DNA of 64,000 nucleotides from Paenibacillus lautus NBRC 15380 (GCF_004000945.1 NZ_BIMF01000005.1:1-64000); one strand, 5' to 3'. Numbered from the stretch's first letter, positions 24,845 to 33,378 are shown. Made by a program: numbers and translations. Notes: a model not told the origin generated them from the sequence alone.

Positions 24845-27121
24845 TTATATAACCTCCTTCAACTTCTCTAATGAGTTAATGATCGTAACGCCTTTAGACT
24901 TTATGCTTTCCAGCATGGCTTGTTGTTCGGGTCTTAAATTACTCAAAGGTTTATCAATATACAAAATAACCTTTTTTTGATCTGGATTAAAGAATAAATC
25001 ATGGGTTGGATCCGTAAATTTATTCAATTGGTCTTCTTTTACCGCTTTAATGGATGCTTTGACTTCAATAATCGCATCTTTTGTTACGACGTCTAAATCA
25101 CCGGCAGCTTGACCATCACTCCTCATGACTTTTTGTGCATACGCTTTTACGTCTGTTTCCTTTCTTACAAAGTCCGCAACCTTAGCCTCAGTTGCTTTAC
25201 CCACGTCTTTACTATTTAAGAATTGGTCAATATCTCGATTAATATTTTTCGGAGATTGATCAACCCAAGTAAGTTCATTTCCAGCTGGATTCGTATATTT
25301 CGTTTTATTTCCTTCCTTTACTACGTCTCCAATGGTCTTATCTTGTTCCGTCCCCTCATCGGCTTTATCCTTATTCGGCGGATCGTCATCCGACTTCTTG
25401 GGATCGTCATCTGGCTTCTTCGGATCATCATCCGTCTTCTTGGGATTGTCATCCGGCTTCTTCGGATCGTCCTGATGCTTGCTCGGGCCGTCATGCTTGG
25501 GAGGTTTCGGTTTAACCGGGACATCTACAACCGGCTTCCGGGAACCAAGCTTATCCAGAAGTTTGCTCACATAATGGCGTCCTTTTTTTCCTGCCCAGCT
25601 TAACGCTTTGCCGAATGGAATTCGGCTTAGTACAATGCCGATAGCGATAGAAAGCGCCTTTTCGGGAGTAAACAACTTCTTCGGATCGCGGATATAGCCG
25701 GCTATCTCATGCCCGCTTCCGGCGATTCCCATCCCCGTCATTGCAATGCCAAAAGCCGGCCAGAATCCGACGAACAGCAGTGACAAGGCAAGGACTCCAA
25801 GCAGGATCGCTCCCTGTTCATACCAATCCAGCCGATCCCACCAATCTTGCAGCGAGTCGAACATACAGGCGAAACATGCCGTTTCTCCACCGCTCGCATA
25901 GGTCCCGATGCCTGTGAACAGACCGGCCACGAGCAGAATTATAACGATTCCGGTTAGCACCTGGTAAAGAGCTTTTACCCGAGCCTGGACAGGTTCCTGT
26001 CTAGCGACTGCTTCTTCATTTCCATAAAGCAAATGAAATCCAAGCTCCCTGCGCTCCCGGTAAAAGCCTAGCCAATATACAAATTTCCCTCGGTCCACAC
26101 AAAAAGAGCGGGTCATATTCCACAGCTCGGTAAAGGGATTAATAAGCGGCTCGCTCGGCGGCGACGGCAGTTGGTTTCTTATTTTGTTCAGCGACCAATA
26201 ATCGGCAGTAATCGATGCAAGCAGCATCAGCAGAAAGGCCGGCTGAGTTTTATAACCGCTGCCGGTCCAATCATGAAGCCCTAACACCCAACCCGGCAGT
26301 TGATACTGACCGTTATAAGCCGCGTGATCCAGGATGGCCCACACTAACATGATTGCCGGGAACAGAAAAACCCATTTCGTCAGTTTTGTCCGCAGCCGAT
26401 AGGCTATTCCGCATGCGAGCGCGATCATGGCGGTATGTACAGGATGACCGACGGTCATCAGCGTCGGAAACACACTTTCTTCGAAACGCCCGGGAAACAG
26501 CGAGAACAAATCCCAATGTATGGTTTCGCCGCCCAGCCACGTAAAACTGTAGCCGAACTTTTCGGCAAGCGGGCCGGAACTTAGCCATCTTCGGGAGAGC
26601 TCTTCCATCAGTTGGAAGCCAACACCGGACGCCGCGCCGATAAGCGTGTAATCGCTTAAACTTAAAGCGGAAGCTCGACGCGAGAACAACAGAAATATGC
26701 CTAGCGGAAGGAGCTTCCACAATTCTTCGAGAATTGGCGTGATCACAGCAATGGACCAGGTGTCAGATGTGCTTCCGCCGAAAAGCACGTGGAGAGCATT
26801 GACCGTAAGCGTCGTAAAAGGTACGACAAGAAAAACGCCCGCCAGAACAAACAGCACAATCTGCTTCCACGGTATCGTTTTGCTTCGGCATAGAAACCAA
26901 AATTGCAAGAGTACATAAAACGACCATAAATATTGAACCATCATGGTACGCGATTCTTTAACGAAAAACAAGCTTAAAACAAACAGGATTAGCGACAACC
27001 AGGAAAATATCGTATACGCCGTTTTAATAAATGGATATTTCTCAATCCAGGACCGGCCAGTTCGATAGATAGACTCCAGGAAATCCCGAATTCCGGTTCG
27101 GATGGACCAGATCAAATTCAT
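24845..27121 (-). CDS. PrsW-family membrane protease fused to a C-terminal PD-(D/E)xK nuclease-like toxin domain
   Basis: Protein of 758 residues. Residues 1-310 are a multi-helix membrane domain with the PrsW motifs EELWK (132-136), FQLMEE (169-174), His226/His229 in GHPVHTAM, and DHAAYN (His266). Two further hydrophobic blocks (about 383-407 and 436-470) precede a hydrophilic linker with 7-residue repeats DDPKKxD (about 551-583). The C-terminal 150 residues show a nuclease pattern: Glu645, then GDLDVV (Asp675/Asp677) and IIEVKAS (Glu686, Lys688). The ATG at 27121 follows AAAGGAGG; 68 upstream in-frame codons are rejected. An immunity candidate follows 4 nt downstream. Nuclease activity and delivery route are inferred. 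Confidence 0.83.
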   Translation of the reverse strand: MNLIWSIRTGIRDFLESIYRTGRSWIEKYPFIKTAYTIFSWLSLILFVLSLFFVKESRTMMVQYLWSFYVLLQFWFLCRSKTIPWKQIVLFVLAGVFLVVPFTTLTVNALHVLFGGSTSDTWSIAVITPILEELWKLLPLGIFLLFSRRASALSLSDYTLIGAASGVGFQLMEELSRRWLSSGPLAEKFGYSFTWLGGETIHWDLFSLFPGRFEESVFPTLMTVGHPVHTAMIALACGIAYRLRTKLTKWVFLFPAIMLVWAILDHAAYNGQYQLPGWVLGLHDWTGSGYKTQPAFLLMLLASITADYWSLNKIRNQLPSPPSEPLINPFTELWNMTRSFCVDRGKFVYWLGFYRERRELGFHLLYGNEEAVARQEPVQARVKALYQVLTGIVIILLVAGLFTGIGTYASGGETACFACMFDSLQDWWDRLDWYEQGAILLGVLALSLLFVGFWPAFGIAMTGMGIAGSGHEIAGYIRDPKKLFTPEKALSIAIGIVLSRIPFGKALSWAGKKGRHYVSKLLDKLGSRKPVVDVPVKPKPPKHDGPSKHQDDPKKPDDNPKKTDDDPKKPDDDPKKSDDDPPNKDKADEGTEQDKTIGDVVKEGNKTKYTNPAGNELTWVDQSPKNINRDIDQFLNSKDVGKATEAKVADFVRKETDVKAYAQKVMRSDGQAAGDLDVVTKDAIIEVKASIKAVKEDQLNKFTDPTHDLFFNPDQKKVILYIDKPLSNLRPEQQAMLESIKSKGVTIINSLEKLKEVI
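25373..25474 (-). repeat. 21-bp tandem repeat encoding the DDPKKxD linker
   Basis: About four to five imperfect copies of a 21-bp unit (GGATCGTCATC-type core as read on the plus strand) encode heptads DDPKKPD, DNPKKTD, DDPKKPD, DDPKKSD. They separate the membrane part from the nuclease-like domain and mark a plausible recombination point for swapping C-terminal domains. Confidence 0.85.
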
Positions 27122-27536
27122 AACGGTCGCCTCCTTTGAAAGCGGCTTCGTGCGAGCAGGACGTCTCCCTTGAAGTCGGTCCGGCCACGAGTAATGATAA
27201 GAACTCATAAAACCAAGGTCACCGATCGATCGCAGCGGAGGTTTTTTTGAGTTTCTCCGCAAATTATCTATAGTCTGTTTTTTACAAGATATTAGTAGTA
27301 TAGTCATTCTAGTAAAATGTGGCAAAAGGCGCTGGTCTCATATCTGATGAATATTTTCGACAACATTCCAGGAAACGAAGTGAATTATCAAGGGTGGCTT
27401 ACTTTTGTTCCCCATGAAAAATCCCATCCAAGTAAACGGATGTGCTCTTTCTACGCACTGTCTACTTGAAGGGGATTATGTCCATTGTACGGCTGCCTGA
27501 TTTTTTAAATATGAACGGCATCCGTCTTCTATGTCA
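27122..27536. other. Intergenic region upstream of the PrsW-nuclease gene
   Basis: About 415 nt between the start of the fusion gene and the stop of the ferredoxin gene, both on the minus strand. It holds the promoter region of the fusion gene and a weak GCGGAG/CTCCGC hairpin (about 27233-27260). I see no convincing terminator, RNA or gene in the rest. Confidence 0.4.
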
Positions 27537-27926
27537 TCAAAAGTATGGGGAATGCTTGATTTTGATGGGACCGACCGCTTCGATCTTGCTCTGGCATCCC
27601 AGACGATATCCTTCTTCGATCTCCTCAGGATCCAGGCGTTGTTCTTCGGCCAGATTGGGCTCGGACAAATACTCGATTCCCTCCGCCACCATGCAGCGGC
27701 AGCGCGCACAGGTTCCTCTTTTGCAAAAAGAGTTCCAGTCCACGTCATTCCGCTCAGCCAAGTCAAGCACCGTCATGCCTAGAACGGGCGCCACGCTGCG
27801 CTGAACTTCGCGGCCTGTAAGCTCAATGATCGGATCCGGTACGGCTTCGATCATCTTTTCCACTGCCGGGTTCAACGATTTATCTCTTCGATCCCCGCCC
27901 TTTTTGTTTTTCCAGAATTTAAACAC
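27537..27926 (-). CDS. 2Fe-2S ferredoxin
   Basis: Plant-type ferredoxin of 129 residues. Cys68, Cys73 and Cys76 in SFCKRGTCARC, with Cys111 in LGCQSK, form the CX4CX2C...C ligand set of a [2Fe-2S] cluster; Cys78 is extra. A basic N-terminal extension of about 30 residues precedes the fold. It probably donates electrons to an unlinked oxygenase or reductase, since no partner gene is adjacent. The GTG at 27926 follows AGGGGGAT. Monocistronic by position. Confidence 0.9.
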   Translation of the reverse strand: MFKFWKNKKGGDRRDKSLNPAVEKMIEAVPDPIIELTGREVQRSVAPVLGMTVLDLAERNDVDWNSFCKRGTCARCRCMVAEGIEYLSEPNLAEEQRLDPEEIEEGYRLGCQSKIEAVGPIKIKHSPYF

Positions 27927-28048
27927 GCGTTATCCCCCTATGCATGTAATCATCAGGTTATGTAAGAAATCCTTCATTTATTATACTGGAAAGTTTAAAA
28001 ATTCAACATGCTTACTCTTATCTATTCTATGACATTGACATCATGGAA

Positions 28049-28077
28049 TTGGAACTCTATGAAAATTTTGCTATACT
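28049..28077 (+). promoter_or_regulatory. Sigma-A-like promoter of the GH18 gene
   Basis: TTGGAA (28049-28054) and TATACT (28072-28077) with a 17-nt spacer, about 75 nt before the chosen start codon. Confidence 0.65.
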
Positions 28078-28151
28078 AGCGTATGCTAGACCAAATTCCA
28101 TATTCTATGAAATCATTCTATTATTTAATGGATCGGAGGAAATACAAAAGC

Positions 28152-29426
28152 ATGCTGCATAAACGAATAGGAAAAACAGCTGTCGCTGCCGCTCTTGCCT
28201 TATCCTTTATCGGAACCGCACCCCATATCGGTCAGGTACATGCTGAGCCTGCCATTTCGGTAAAGCTGGATGATGTGACACTAACCTTCGATGCGGCTCC
28301 GCGGGTAGACAAAGGGGTCACCTACGTTCCATTCCGGACGGTCGGTGAAGCACTGGGCATTCAGATCACGTGGAACAGCAAGACGCAAACCGTTAAGGCT
28401 ATAGGCAAGGTGAAAGGTCAAACGACGGAAGTCCTGCTTCAAGTGGGAAGCACGACGGCGACCGTCAACGGTAAAAAAGTAAAGCTTGCAGCTCCGCCGG
28501 TGGAGCGGGAAGGCCGCGTGCTGATCCCGCTTAGCTCTTTCAGCAGCCAATTCGGTGTCGACGTCGGCTGGAATCAGGCGACTCGCACGGTCTCTCTCGT
28601 ATCGCCTCAGCGCGAAATGCATTTGAGAGCCTTCTATGCTTTGCAATCTTTCCAAGAACGGGATCTGGTGGGATCCATGAATTCAGTCGCTTTTGGCTGG
28701 AGCCGCATCGATCGTGATGGCCAGTTTACGCTTCAAGGCGACGAGTATCGTCTGCCAGGGGCGGCCGGCGACGTGACCCCGCAATCGATTGTTGCGGATG
28801 CGGCGGATCGGGAGATTAAACCGTACCTTATGGTTTATGCTCTGGACGGAAACGGCGAATTAACCAAAGTCCTGAGCGACAGCAGTCTGCGCGAAAAATC
28901 CATTGAAGGCATCACAACCGCGGTTGCGGATCACGGGTTCGGCGGCGTTGTGCTTGATTTTGAAGGACTCGGTTTTAAATTGGATGCCGTGAAGCAGCAG
29001 AAGCTGCTCAATGATTACGTCAAGCAATTGAAGGCGGCATTGCCAAATGACATTGCCCTGTCCTTAGCGGTCCCGCCATTGAATAGCGCCTATAAAGGCT
29101 ATGATTACAAGACGCTGGCTTCCATCGCCGATGATCTCATCGTTATGGCTTATCAGTACAATCCGGTCGGAACCAAATCTCAGGTTCCCGAACCAAACAG
29201 TCTGGTGGACCAAGCGATCCAGTTGGCACTCCAAGCAGGTGTCCCGAAGCAGAAGCTCCTGCTCGGCATCAGTTTAAGCAGTGAAACCGCCGCTTCCATT
29301 GACGATAAGCTCGGCTTGGCCAAGCGTTATGATCTGAAAGGTGCTGCTTTCTGGCGCCTTGGCTTGTTCCGTCTCTATAATAATGGAATAGAAGCTGCTG
29401 TGAATGCCTCTGTTGTTAAGGAGTAA
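28152..29426 (+). CDS. Secreted copper-amine-oxidase-N domain protein with GH18-type glycoside hydrolase domain
   Basis: Exported protein of 424 residues: signal peptide (about 1-32, ending VHAEP), a copper-amine-oxidase-like N-terminal domain (about 35-155, with YVPFRTVGEALGIQITWN and LIPLSSFSSQFGVDVGWN), which is a cell-wall or surface module in Bacillales, then a GH18 barrel (about 160-420). GGVVLDFEGLG carries the Asp-x-Glu catalytic pair of GH18 in shortened form. Related proteins act on peptidoglycan or spore cortex. The ATG at 28152 has GGAGGAAA upstream; the earlier ATG at 28083 has no site. A structured repeat and terminator follow. Confidence 0.85.
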   Translation: MLHKRIGKTAVAAALALSFIGTAPHIGQVHAEPAISVKLDDVTLTFDAAPRVDKGVTYVPFRTVGEALGIQITWNSKTQTVKAIGKVKGQTTEVLLQVGSTTATVNGKKVKLAAPPVEREGRVLIPLSSFSSQFGVDVGWNQATRTVSLVSPQREMHLRAFYALQSFQERDLVGSMNSVAFGWSRIDRDGQFTLQGDEYRLPGAAGDVTPQSIVADAADREIKPYLMVYALDGNGELTKVLSDSSLREKSIEGITTAVADHGFGGVVLDFEGLGFKLDAVKQQKLLNDYVKQLKAALPNDIALSLAVPPLNSAYKGYDYKTLASIADDLIVMAYQYNPVGTKSQVPEPNSLVDQAIQLALQAGVPKQKLLLGISLSSETAASIDDKLGLAKRYDLKGAAFWRLGLFRLYNNGIEAAVNASVVKE

Positions 29427-29448
29427 CCGAACACCTCTGTGGGATGAT

Positions 29449-29577
29449 AGACTTATAGTAAGAAAAACGTCTATCGACGTACTTTCACAGATGACAGACG
29501 CAGTTAGTAGAAGTTTTTCTTGCGATATCAGGAAGTCACAAGCTTTCGAAGTTTATACTTTCTGATATCTAAAAAAA
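29449..29577 (+). repeat. Structured intergenic repeat, copy A
   Basis: 129-nt element between the stop at 29426 and the terminator at 29577. It shares long blocks with the copy at 62853-62980 (TAAGAAAAACGTCTATCGAC, then TTTTTCTTGCGATATCAG, then GAAGTTTATACTTTCTGATA). It contains two inverted-repeat pairs: AAGAAAAAC (29460-29468) with GTTTTTCTT (29513-29521), and GATATCAGGAAG (29524-29535) with CTTTCTGATATC (29558-29569). Confidence 0.88.
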
Positions 29578-29614
29578 GAAAGCCTGACAAGGGCATCCCT
29601 TTGTCAGGCTTTCT
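29577..29614. terminator. Bidirectional terminator after structured repeat A
   Basis: AGAAAGCCTGACAA / TTGTCAGGCTTTCT stem with a GGGCATCCC loop region and an A-tract to the left, between convergent genes. Confidence 0.88.
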
Positions 29615-29651
29615 GGTTATGTATCGAACCTTAAACTGCAATGTAATCCAA

Positions 29652-30128
29652 TTAGCTTGCGCTTCCTACCAGCTTCGCATAGTTTTCTTGACTCAACACA
29701 CGACGCGCCGTGACATAACGTGGCTCGTAATATGAATCGCTAAGCTTGCTGATTCTGACTCCCTTGCTGCTGGAAGCATGCGCAAATTGTCCGTCACCAA
29801 TGTAAACGCCTGCATGAGAAATTCCGCTGCCACTTGTATTGAAGAATACCAAATCTCCGACCCGCAGATCTTCGCGATCCACATGCTCACCGGCTTTAGC
29901 CTGGCTTTGGGAAGTGCGTGGAAGATCCATATCGAAATTTCTAAACATGTACAGAATAAATCCGGAGCAATCAAACCCGCTGGTAGTCGTTCCGCCCCAT
30001 TTGTATGGAGTTCCTACCAATTGCTTCACTTGATACTGAAAATTCGGTTGTTGATCAGCAAATGCTGATACGGCACCAGAAGAAAAAATAATTGCAGACC
30101 CTAGCAAAGTGATGACAAACTTCTTCAA
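29652..30128 (-). CDS. Secreted NlpC/P60 peptidoglycan endopeptidase
   Basis: Cell-wall hydrolase of 158 residues: signal peptide (about 1-24, cleavage after AFA) followed directly by an NlpC/P60 papain-like domain. The catalytic residues are visible as Cys54 in GFDCSGF, His105 in SHAGVYIGD and His117 in AHASSSKG. It has no LysM or SH3 wall-binding module. It cleaves D-Glu-DAP type stem peptides in related enzymes. The start is TTG at 30128 after GAAGGAGAG. A c-di-AMP riboswitch lies in its 5' leader, so expression follows cell-wall or osmotic signalling. Confidence 0.93.
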   Translation of the reverse strand: MKKFVITLLGSAIIFSSGAVSAFADQQPNFQYQVKQLVGTPYKWGGTTTSGFDCSGFILYMFRNFDMDLPRTSQSQAKAGEHVDREDLRVGDLVFFNTSGSGISHAGVYIGDGQFAHASSSKGVRISKLSDSYYEPRYVTARRVLSQENYAKLVGSAS

Positions 30129-30136
30129 AATATGTT

Positions 30137-30275
30137 CTCTCCTTCGATGCCTACGGAGTTAGCTAAAGGTTCGGTTGAAGGTTCCCTATACTCTATATAC
30201 AAGAGTAATTCACCCAAGACGGTTCCCCCGTTTTCACAAACGAAATTCGGCAAAATTCATTAACGTTTTGTAACC
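30137..30275 (-). ncRNA. c-di-AMP riboswitch (ydaO-yuaA class)
   Basis: Read on the minus strand, the leader contains GGGGGAACC, TTGGGTGAAT, ATAGGGAACC, CCGAACC, TAGCTAACTCCGTAGGC and GAAGGAGAG in the order and spacing of ydaO-yuaA riboswitches. It directly precedes the NlpC/P60 start, a gene type often controlled by this class. In known members c-di-AMP binding lowers expression. Boundaries are approximate. Confidence 0.9.
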
Positions 30276-30282
30276 TTCTCTT

Positions 30283-30312
30283 AATATAGTATACAAGCAA
30301 GGATACTGTCAA
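30283..30312 (-). promoter_or_regulatory. Sigma-A-like promoter driving the riboswitch and NlpC/P60 gene
   Basis: On the minus strand TTGACA (30307-30312) is followed after 18 nt by TATATT (30283-30288), a few nt before the riboswitch. Confidence 0.65.
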
Positions 30313-30523
30313 TCATATCCTAAGAATCTATCGTTTTATGTTTGGAACTGTCGTAAAGATGGTTAATTTCGGGCGTCTATTTGTTAACCATCTCACACAG
30401 TCATGACAATTATGTAACTCTGCTTTCCTGTTCGAACTGCTTTTTTTTAGTAATCTAGCAACTTTTAACAGATTTATACGTTTACATATTCAGAAATGAA
30501 ATTAAAGAGGTGATCGATCACTT
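30313..30523. other. Divergent intergenic region between NlpC/P60 and DIP1984-like genes
   Basis: AT-rich stretch containing the promoter of the plus-strand DIP1984-like gene. No distinct RNA or repeat is seen beyond the riboswitch unit to its left. Confidence 0.4.
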
Positions 30524-31051
30524 ATGAGTCAAATTACGATGGCTGAAGCTTTGGCTGTCCGGGCAGCAATCAATCGTCTCATGAATCAATTGATGTCGGA
30601 ACGCTTGAACAACAGCAGCACGATCATTGAAAAAGGGGAAACGGCGGAATATCCTGCACGCAGCGTGGATGCCATTACGGAAGAGATCGAAGCCGCCGCG
30701 GCGGATTACAGAAAGCTGGATTTGCTGATGGCAATCTCCAATACAACGCAAACCATTAGCTGGAACGGCTCCGACATGACCATCATGGAAGCGATCGAGC
30801 TGGCCAAACAGATACGCAGCGATATTGGACAGCTTGCTCATCTCGGCTCCCGCAAGAAGCTGGAGCGGCAGAGCAGCCGTGGCAGCGGAGACGGTGCCGT
30901 AACGCTGTTCAACGTCGCCTTATATGATCCGGAAGTTTATCAGGCGCAAGCGCGCAAGAAGGAACGCGAAGTAACCAAGCTCTCTTCACTGATTGAACAT
31001 GCCAATCATACGTCCATGGTTACGTTTGACGCATCGAAGTACATGGAATAG
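30524..31051 (+). CDS. DIP1984-like family protein
   Basis: Soluble, highly helical protein of 175 residues resembling the DIP1984 (septicolysin-like) family: MAEALAVRAAINRLMNQLMSERL near the start, then an acidic middle (ITEEIEAAAADYRKLDLLMA) and TISWNGSDMTIMEAIELAKQIR. The family has no proven function; the septicolysin name is historical and I would not infer toxicity. The ATG at 30524 follows GAGGTGATC. It is monocistronic, followed by a large GC-rich hairpin. Confidence 0.72.
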   Translation: MSQITMAEALAVRAAINRLMNQLMSERLNNSSTIIEKGETAEYPARSVDAITEEIEAAAADYRKLDLLMAISNTTQTISWNGSDMTIMEAIELAKQIRSDIGQLAHLGSRKKLERQSSRGSGDGAVTLFNVALYDPEVYQAQARKKEREVTKLSSLIEHANHTSMVTFDASKYME

Positions 31052-31448
31052 CGGCAGCCGCCGGCTCCAAGCCTGCAGATCACTCCACGTGCGGGTTTGG
31101 AGCCGGCGGTTTCCGTCGGCGGGCGGGAAAGTGCGAGCAACCGCTTATTGTTTGTCGGATACAAACAAACCTAACTAGGAAACCAAAAACAAGACTCCAG
31201 TGCAAAACGGATGACGGCTTACAGTTCACGCCTATCACCTGTCACAGGTTACGGACTTCTTACGAAAAAAATGATCGCTCCGTTTCCCGCTCTCTCCATA
31301 AATAATTGGAAAGCCGCCCCTGAAGGGCGGCTTTTGTCTAATTCGCTTAAGCTCGGTTAACATGAAACTATGTTGCCGGTCCAAACGTTCTCTATCTAAC
31401 CTCTATTTCATTCTTTATCCTATCCGTAACGTACTCTTTACACATAGG
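31052..31448. other. Intergenic region between convergent DIP1984-like and ROK genes
   Basis: Holds a very stable hairpin (GCCGCCGGCTCCAA with TTGGAGCCGGCGG, about 31056-31110) acting as terminator or 3' stabiliser of the plus-strand gene, an unassigned 150-nt middle part, and a second terminator at 31310-31334. A 49-codon ATG frame here lacks a ribosome site and runs through the terminator, so it is not called. Confidence 0.5.
31310..31334. terminator. Terminator hairpin downstream of the ROK kinase
   Basis: AAAGCCGCCC / GGGCGGCTTT stem with a 5-nt loop and TTTTGT on the plus strand; it may work in both directions. Confidence 0.7.
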
Positions 31449-32402
31449 CTACTGGAACAAGGCCGCAGCTCCAACCAGACCCACATCGTCCCGAAGTCCT
31501 GCAGGAACGATTTCGTACGTACCTAGATAGGATGGCATGACCAGCTTATCTGTCATTTCCCGCAGCTGCGGGAATAGAAGCTCGCCTGCTCTGCTTACTC
31601 CCCCTCCAATCACGATACGATCGGGGTTAAAGCTGTGAATGACGTTAACCAGACCAAGCGCCATGTAATAAATAGCACGATCGATGACCTCCACAGCGAC
31701 GGGGTCATGAAGACGTTTAGCCTCGAATACATGCTTGGCGTTCACGCCCGCCTCAGCTGCGGCCAGTTCAGAAATTACGCTGGGCTGGGTGAGCATCCGC
31801 TGGGATGCTGCCAAGCCGATGGCCGTTCCTGAAGCAAATACCTCCCAGCAGCCGTGGCTGCCGCAATTACACTGCGGACCGCTCGGATCAATGATATGAT
31901 GCCCAAGCTCCCCTGCAAAAGAACTGCTGCCCAGGAACAGCTTCCCGTCCAGCACGATGCCTGAACCGATGCCGGTGCTTAACGTCACGTATATCATGTT
32001 CGTCGACCCTCTTCCGGCACCTCTTACATACTCTCCCCATGCAGCTGCATTTGCGTCATTCAGCACCTGAACTTCCGTATGCAGATCGCGTTCCATCCAA
32101 GCTTTGAGAGGAACATTGGTCCATTCCGGCAGATTCGTACCATGAATGACAATCCCCTCCCGGCTGTTAACCGTTCCGGGTGAAGCCATGCCTACACCTC
32201 GAAGCGGTTGGCCGCCCGACACGCTGCGAATCATGTTCGTAATTCTCGCGACCACTTCTTCGGCTGTACGCGCACCCGCTGTCTCCATTTGCTCCCGGTT
32301 CAGCAGCTGTCCTTCGGAATCAAAGAGCGCTGCCGCGATCTTCGTACCCCCAAGGTCAACGCCAACCACAAATTCTTGCTGTTTATTCCATACGGTTTGC
32401 AA
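31449..32402 (-). CDS. ROK-family sugar kinase, probable glucokinase
   Basis: ATP-dependent hexose kinase of 317 residues. GVDLGGTKIAAALFD is the phosphate-binding loop, LNDANAAAWGEYVRGAG the catalytic-base region with Asp, and CNCGSHGCWEVFASG the Cys-rich zinc motif of ROK kinases. No helix-turn-helix precedes it, so it is an enzyme and not a repressor. The start is TTG at 32402 with AGGTGAA upstream. It follows cutC by 35 nt and may be co-transcribed. Substrate is probably glucose; other hexoses are possible. Confidence 0.88.
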   Translation of the reverse strand: MQTVWNKQQEFVVGVDLGGTKIAAALFDSEGQLLNREQMETAGARTAEEVVARITNMIRSVSGGQPLRGVGMASPGTVNSREGIVIHGTNLPEWTNVPLKAWMERDLHTEVQVLNDANAAAWGEYVRGAGRGSTNMIYVTLSTGIGSGIVLDGKLFLGSSSFAGELGHHIIDPSGPQCNCGSHGCWEVFASGTAIGLAASQRMLTQPSVISELAAAEAGVNAKHVFEAKRLHDPVAVEVIDRAIYYMALGLVNVIHSFNPDRIVIGGGVSRAGELLFPQLREMTDKLVMPSYLGTYEIVPAGLRDDVGLVGAAALFQ

Positions 32403-32437
32403 TTTTTGTTCACCTGTTTCCGATAGGTTTGCTACTT

Positions 32438-33124
32438 CTATTGATGTAAGCTGTCAGCCAATGATCGCAGCTCAACCGGATCAATGGGCTTCAGCCCTGA
32501 TCGACCATACCGGACGGCTGAGCCGAAATGCACCTCGCTCACACCGGTCTGGTCGATAAAATCGTGTATGATTTCCCACTTCAGGCCATTGCCAGCCAAT
32601 ATTTTCAGCTCACTGCCTGCCGTTTGTTCTACAAGCTCCCGAATTCTTGGGATGGCTTGCGGTGCAGGCTGCGGTCCTCCCGACGTTAGGACGCGGGTAA
32701 CGGACGGGTATTTCTGCAAGGTACGCAGCCCTTCGAACTGATCCTCCAATTCATCAAAAGCCCGATGGAACGTGACCTGCATATCACCTGTCCATTCCAG
32801 CATTTTGACCAAGGAGACCTCGTCAATCTTCCGTTCCGGAGTCAGCATACCAAGCACTACGCCAGCTGCACCTGCCTTGCGGATCGCCTTAACCTCCGCG
32901 ATCATGGTAGCAATATCATGTTCGTTGTACACAAAGGATCTGCTATGAGGTCTGACCATGACATGAACAGGAATCTGAACAGCTTTCACAACCTCTTCAA
33001 CGAGCCCGATTCCTGGCGTAAGCCCGCCTTCGGTTATCGCCGTGATTAATTCCAGACGATCCGCGCCATTCTTCTCTGCCGTGATGGCATCATCCACGCA
33101 TGTTGCGATAATTTCAAGCAGCAT
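32438..33124 (-). CDS. cutC: CutC family protein
   Basis: TIM-barrel protein of 228 residues: MLLEIIATCVDDAITAEKNGADRLEL, ITEGGLTPGIGLVE, VHVMVRPHSRSFVY and RVLTSGGPQPAP are diagnostic for CutC. The family was linked to copper homeostasis in E. coli, but that role is disputed, and nothing here points to copper. The ATG at 33124 is well spaced from AAGGAG; the GTG at 33133 is too close. The gene starts just beyond a MITE-like insertion that separates it from the aminopeptidase gene. Confidence 0.92.
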   Translation of the reverse strand: MLLEIIATCVDDAITAEKNGADRLELITAITEGGLTPGIGLVEEVVKAVQIPVHVMVRPHSRSFVYNEHDIATMIAEVKAIRKAGAAGVVLGMLTPERKIDEVSLVKMLEWTGDMQVTFHRAFDELEDQFEGLRTLQKYPSVTRVLTSGGPQPAPQAIPRIRELVEQTAGSELKILAGNGLKWEIIHDFIDQTGVSEVHFGSAVRYGRSGLKPIDPVELRSLADSLHQ

Positions 33125-33158
33125 CGTCGTCACTCCTTACTGAAGTTGATTCTTTAAG

Positions 33159-33376
33159 ATGTTGTTCAAAAAGTCCGCTTTTGATCACGAAGTGAATCAG
33201 GAAGTGGGCTCGGCATCGAATCTTAAATTCAGCCGGGTCTAAGCAGATGCTTCCGAGGTATGTTTCCTGTGGAAACATTTCAGGTGCTCACGTACCCACA
33301 ACGTACGCTCCGCTCCTTTCGCCCCTAGCTTCATCCAACCTTCTCGGTGCTGAAAACCGACCTTTTTGAACACGTA
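33159..33376. mobile_element. MITE-like element, about 218 bp
   Basis: Non-coding stretch bounded by imperfect inverted termini, TGTTCAAAAAG (33163-33173) and CTTTTTGAACA (33362-33372), and flanked by a direct 7-bp repeat CTTTAAG (33152-33158 and 33377-33383), which could be a target-site duplication. No transposase is encoded. It lies exactly at the stop codon of the aminopeptidase gene, whose TAA falls in the right-hand CTTTAAG. It may have moved in trans with an unlinked transposase. Confidence 0.68.
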
Positions 33377-33378
33377 CT

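Noticed and set aside
31210-31360. 49-codon plus-strand frame downstream of the DIP1984-like gene
   Set aside because: No ribosome site and it reads through the terminator at 31310-31334.
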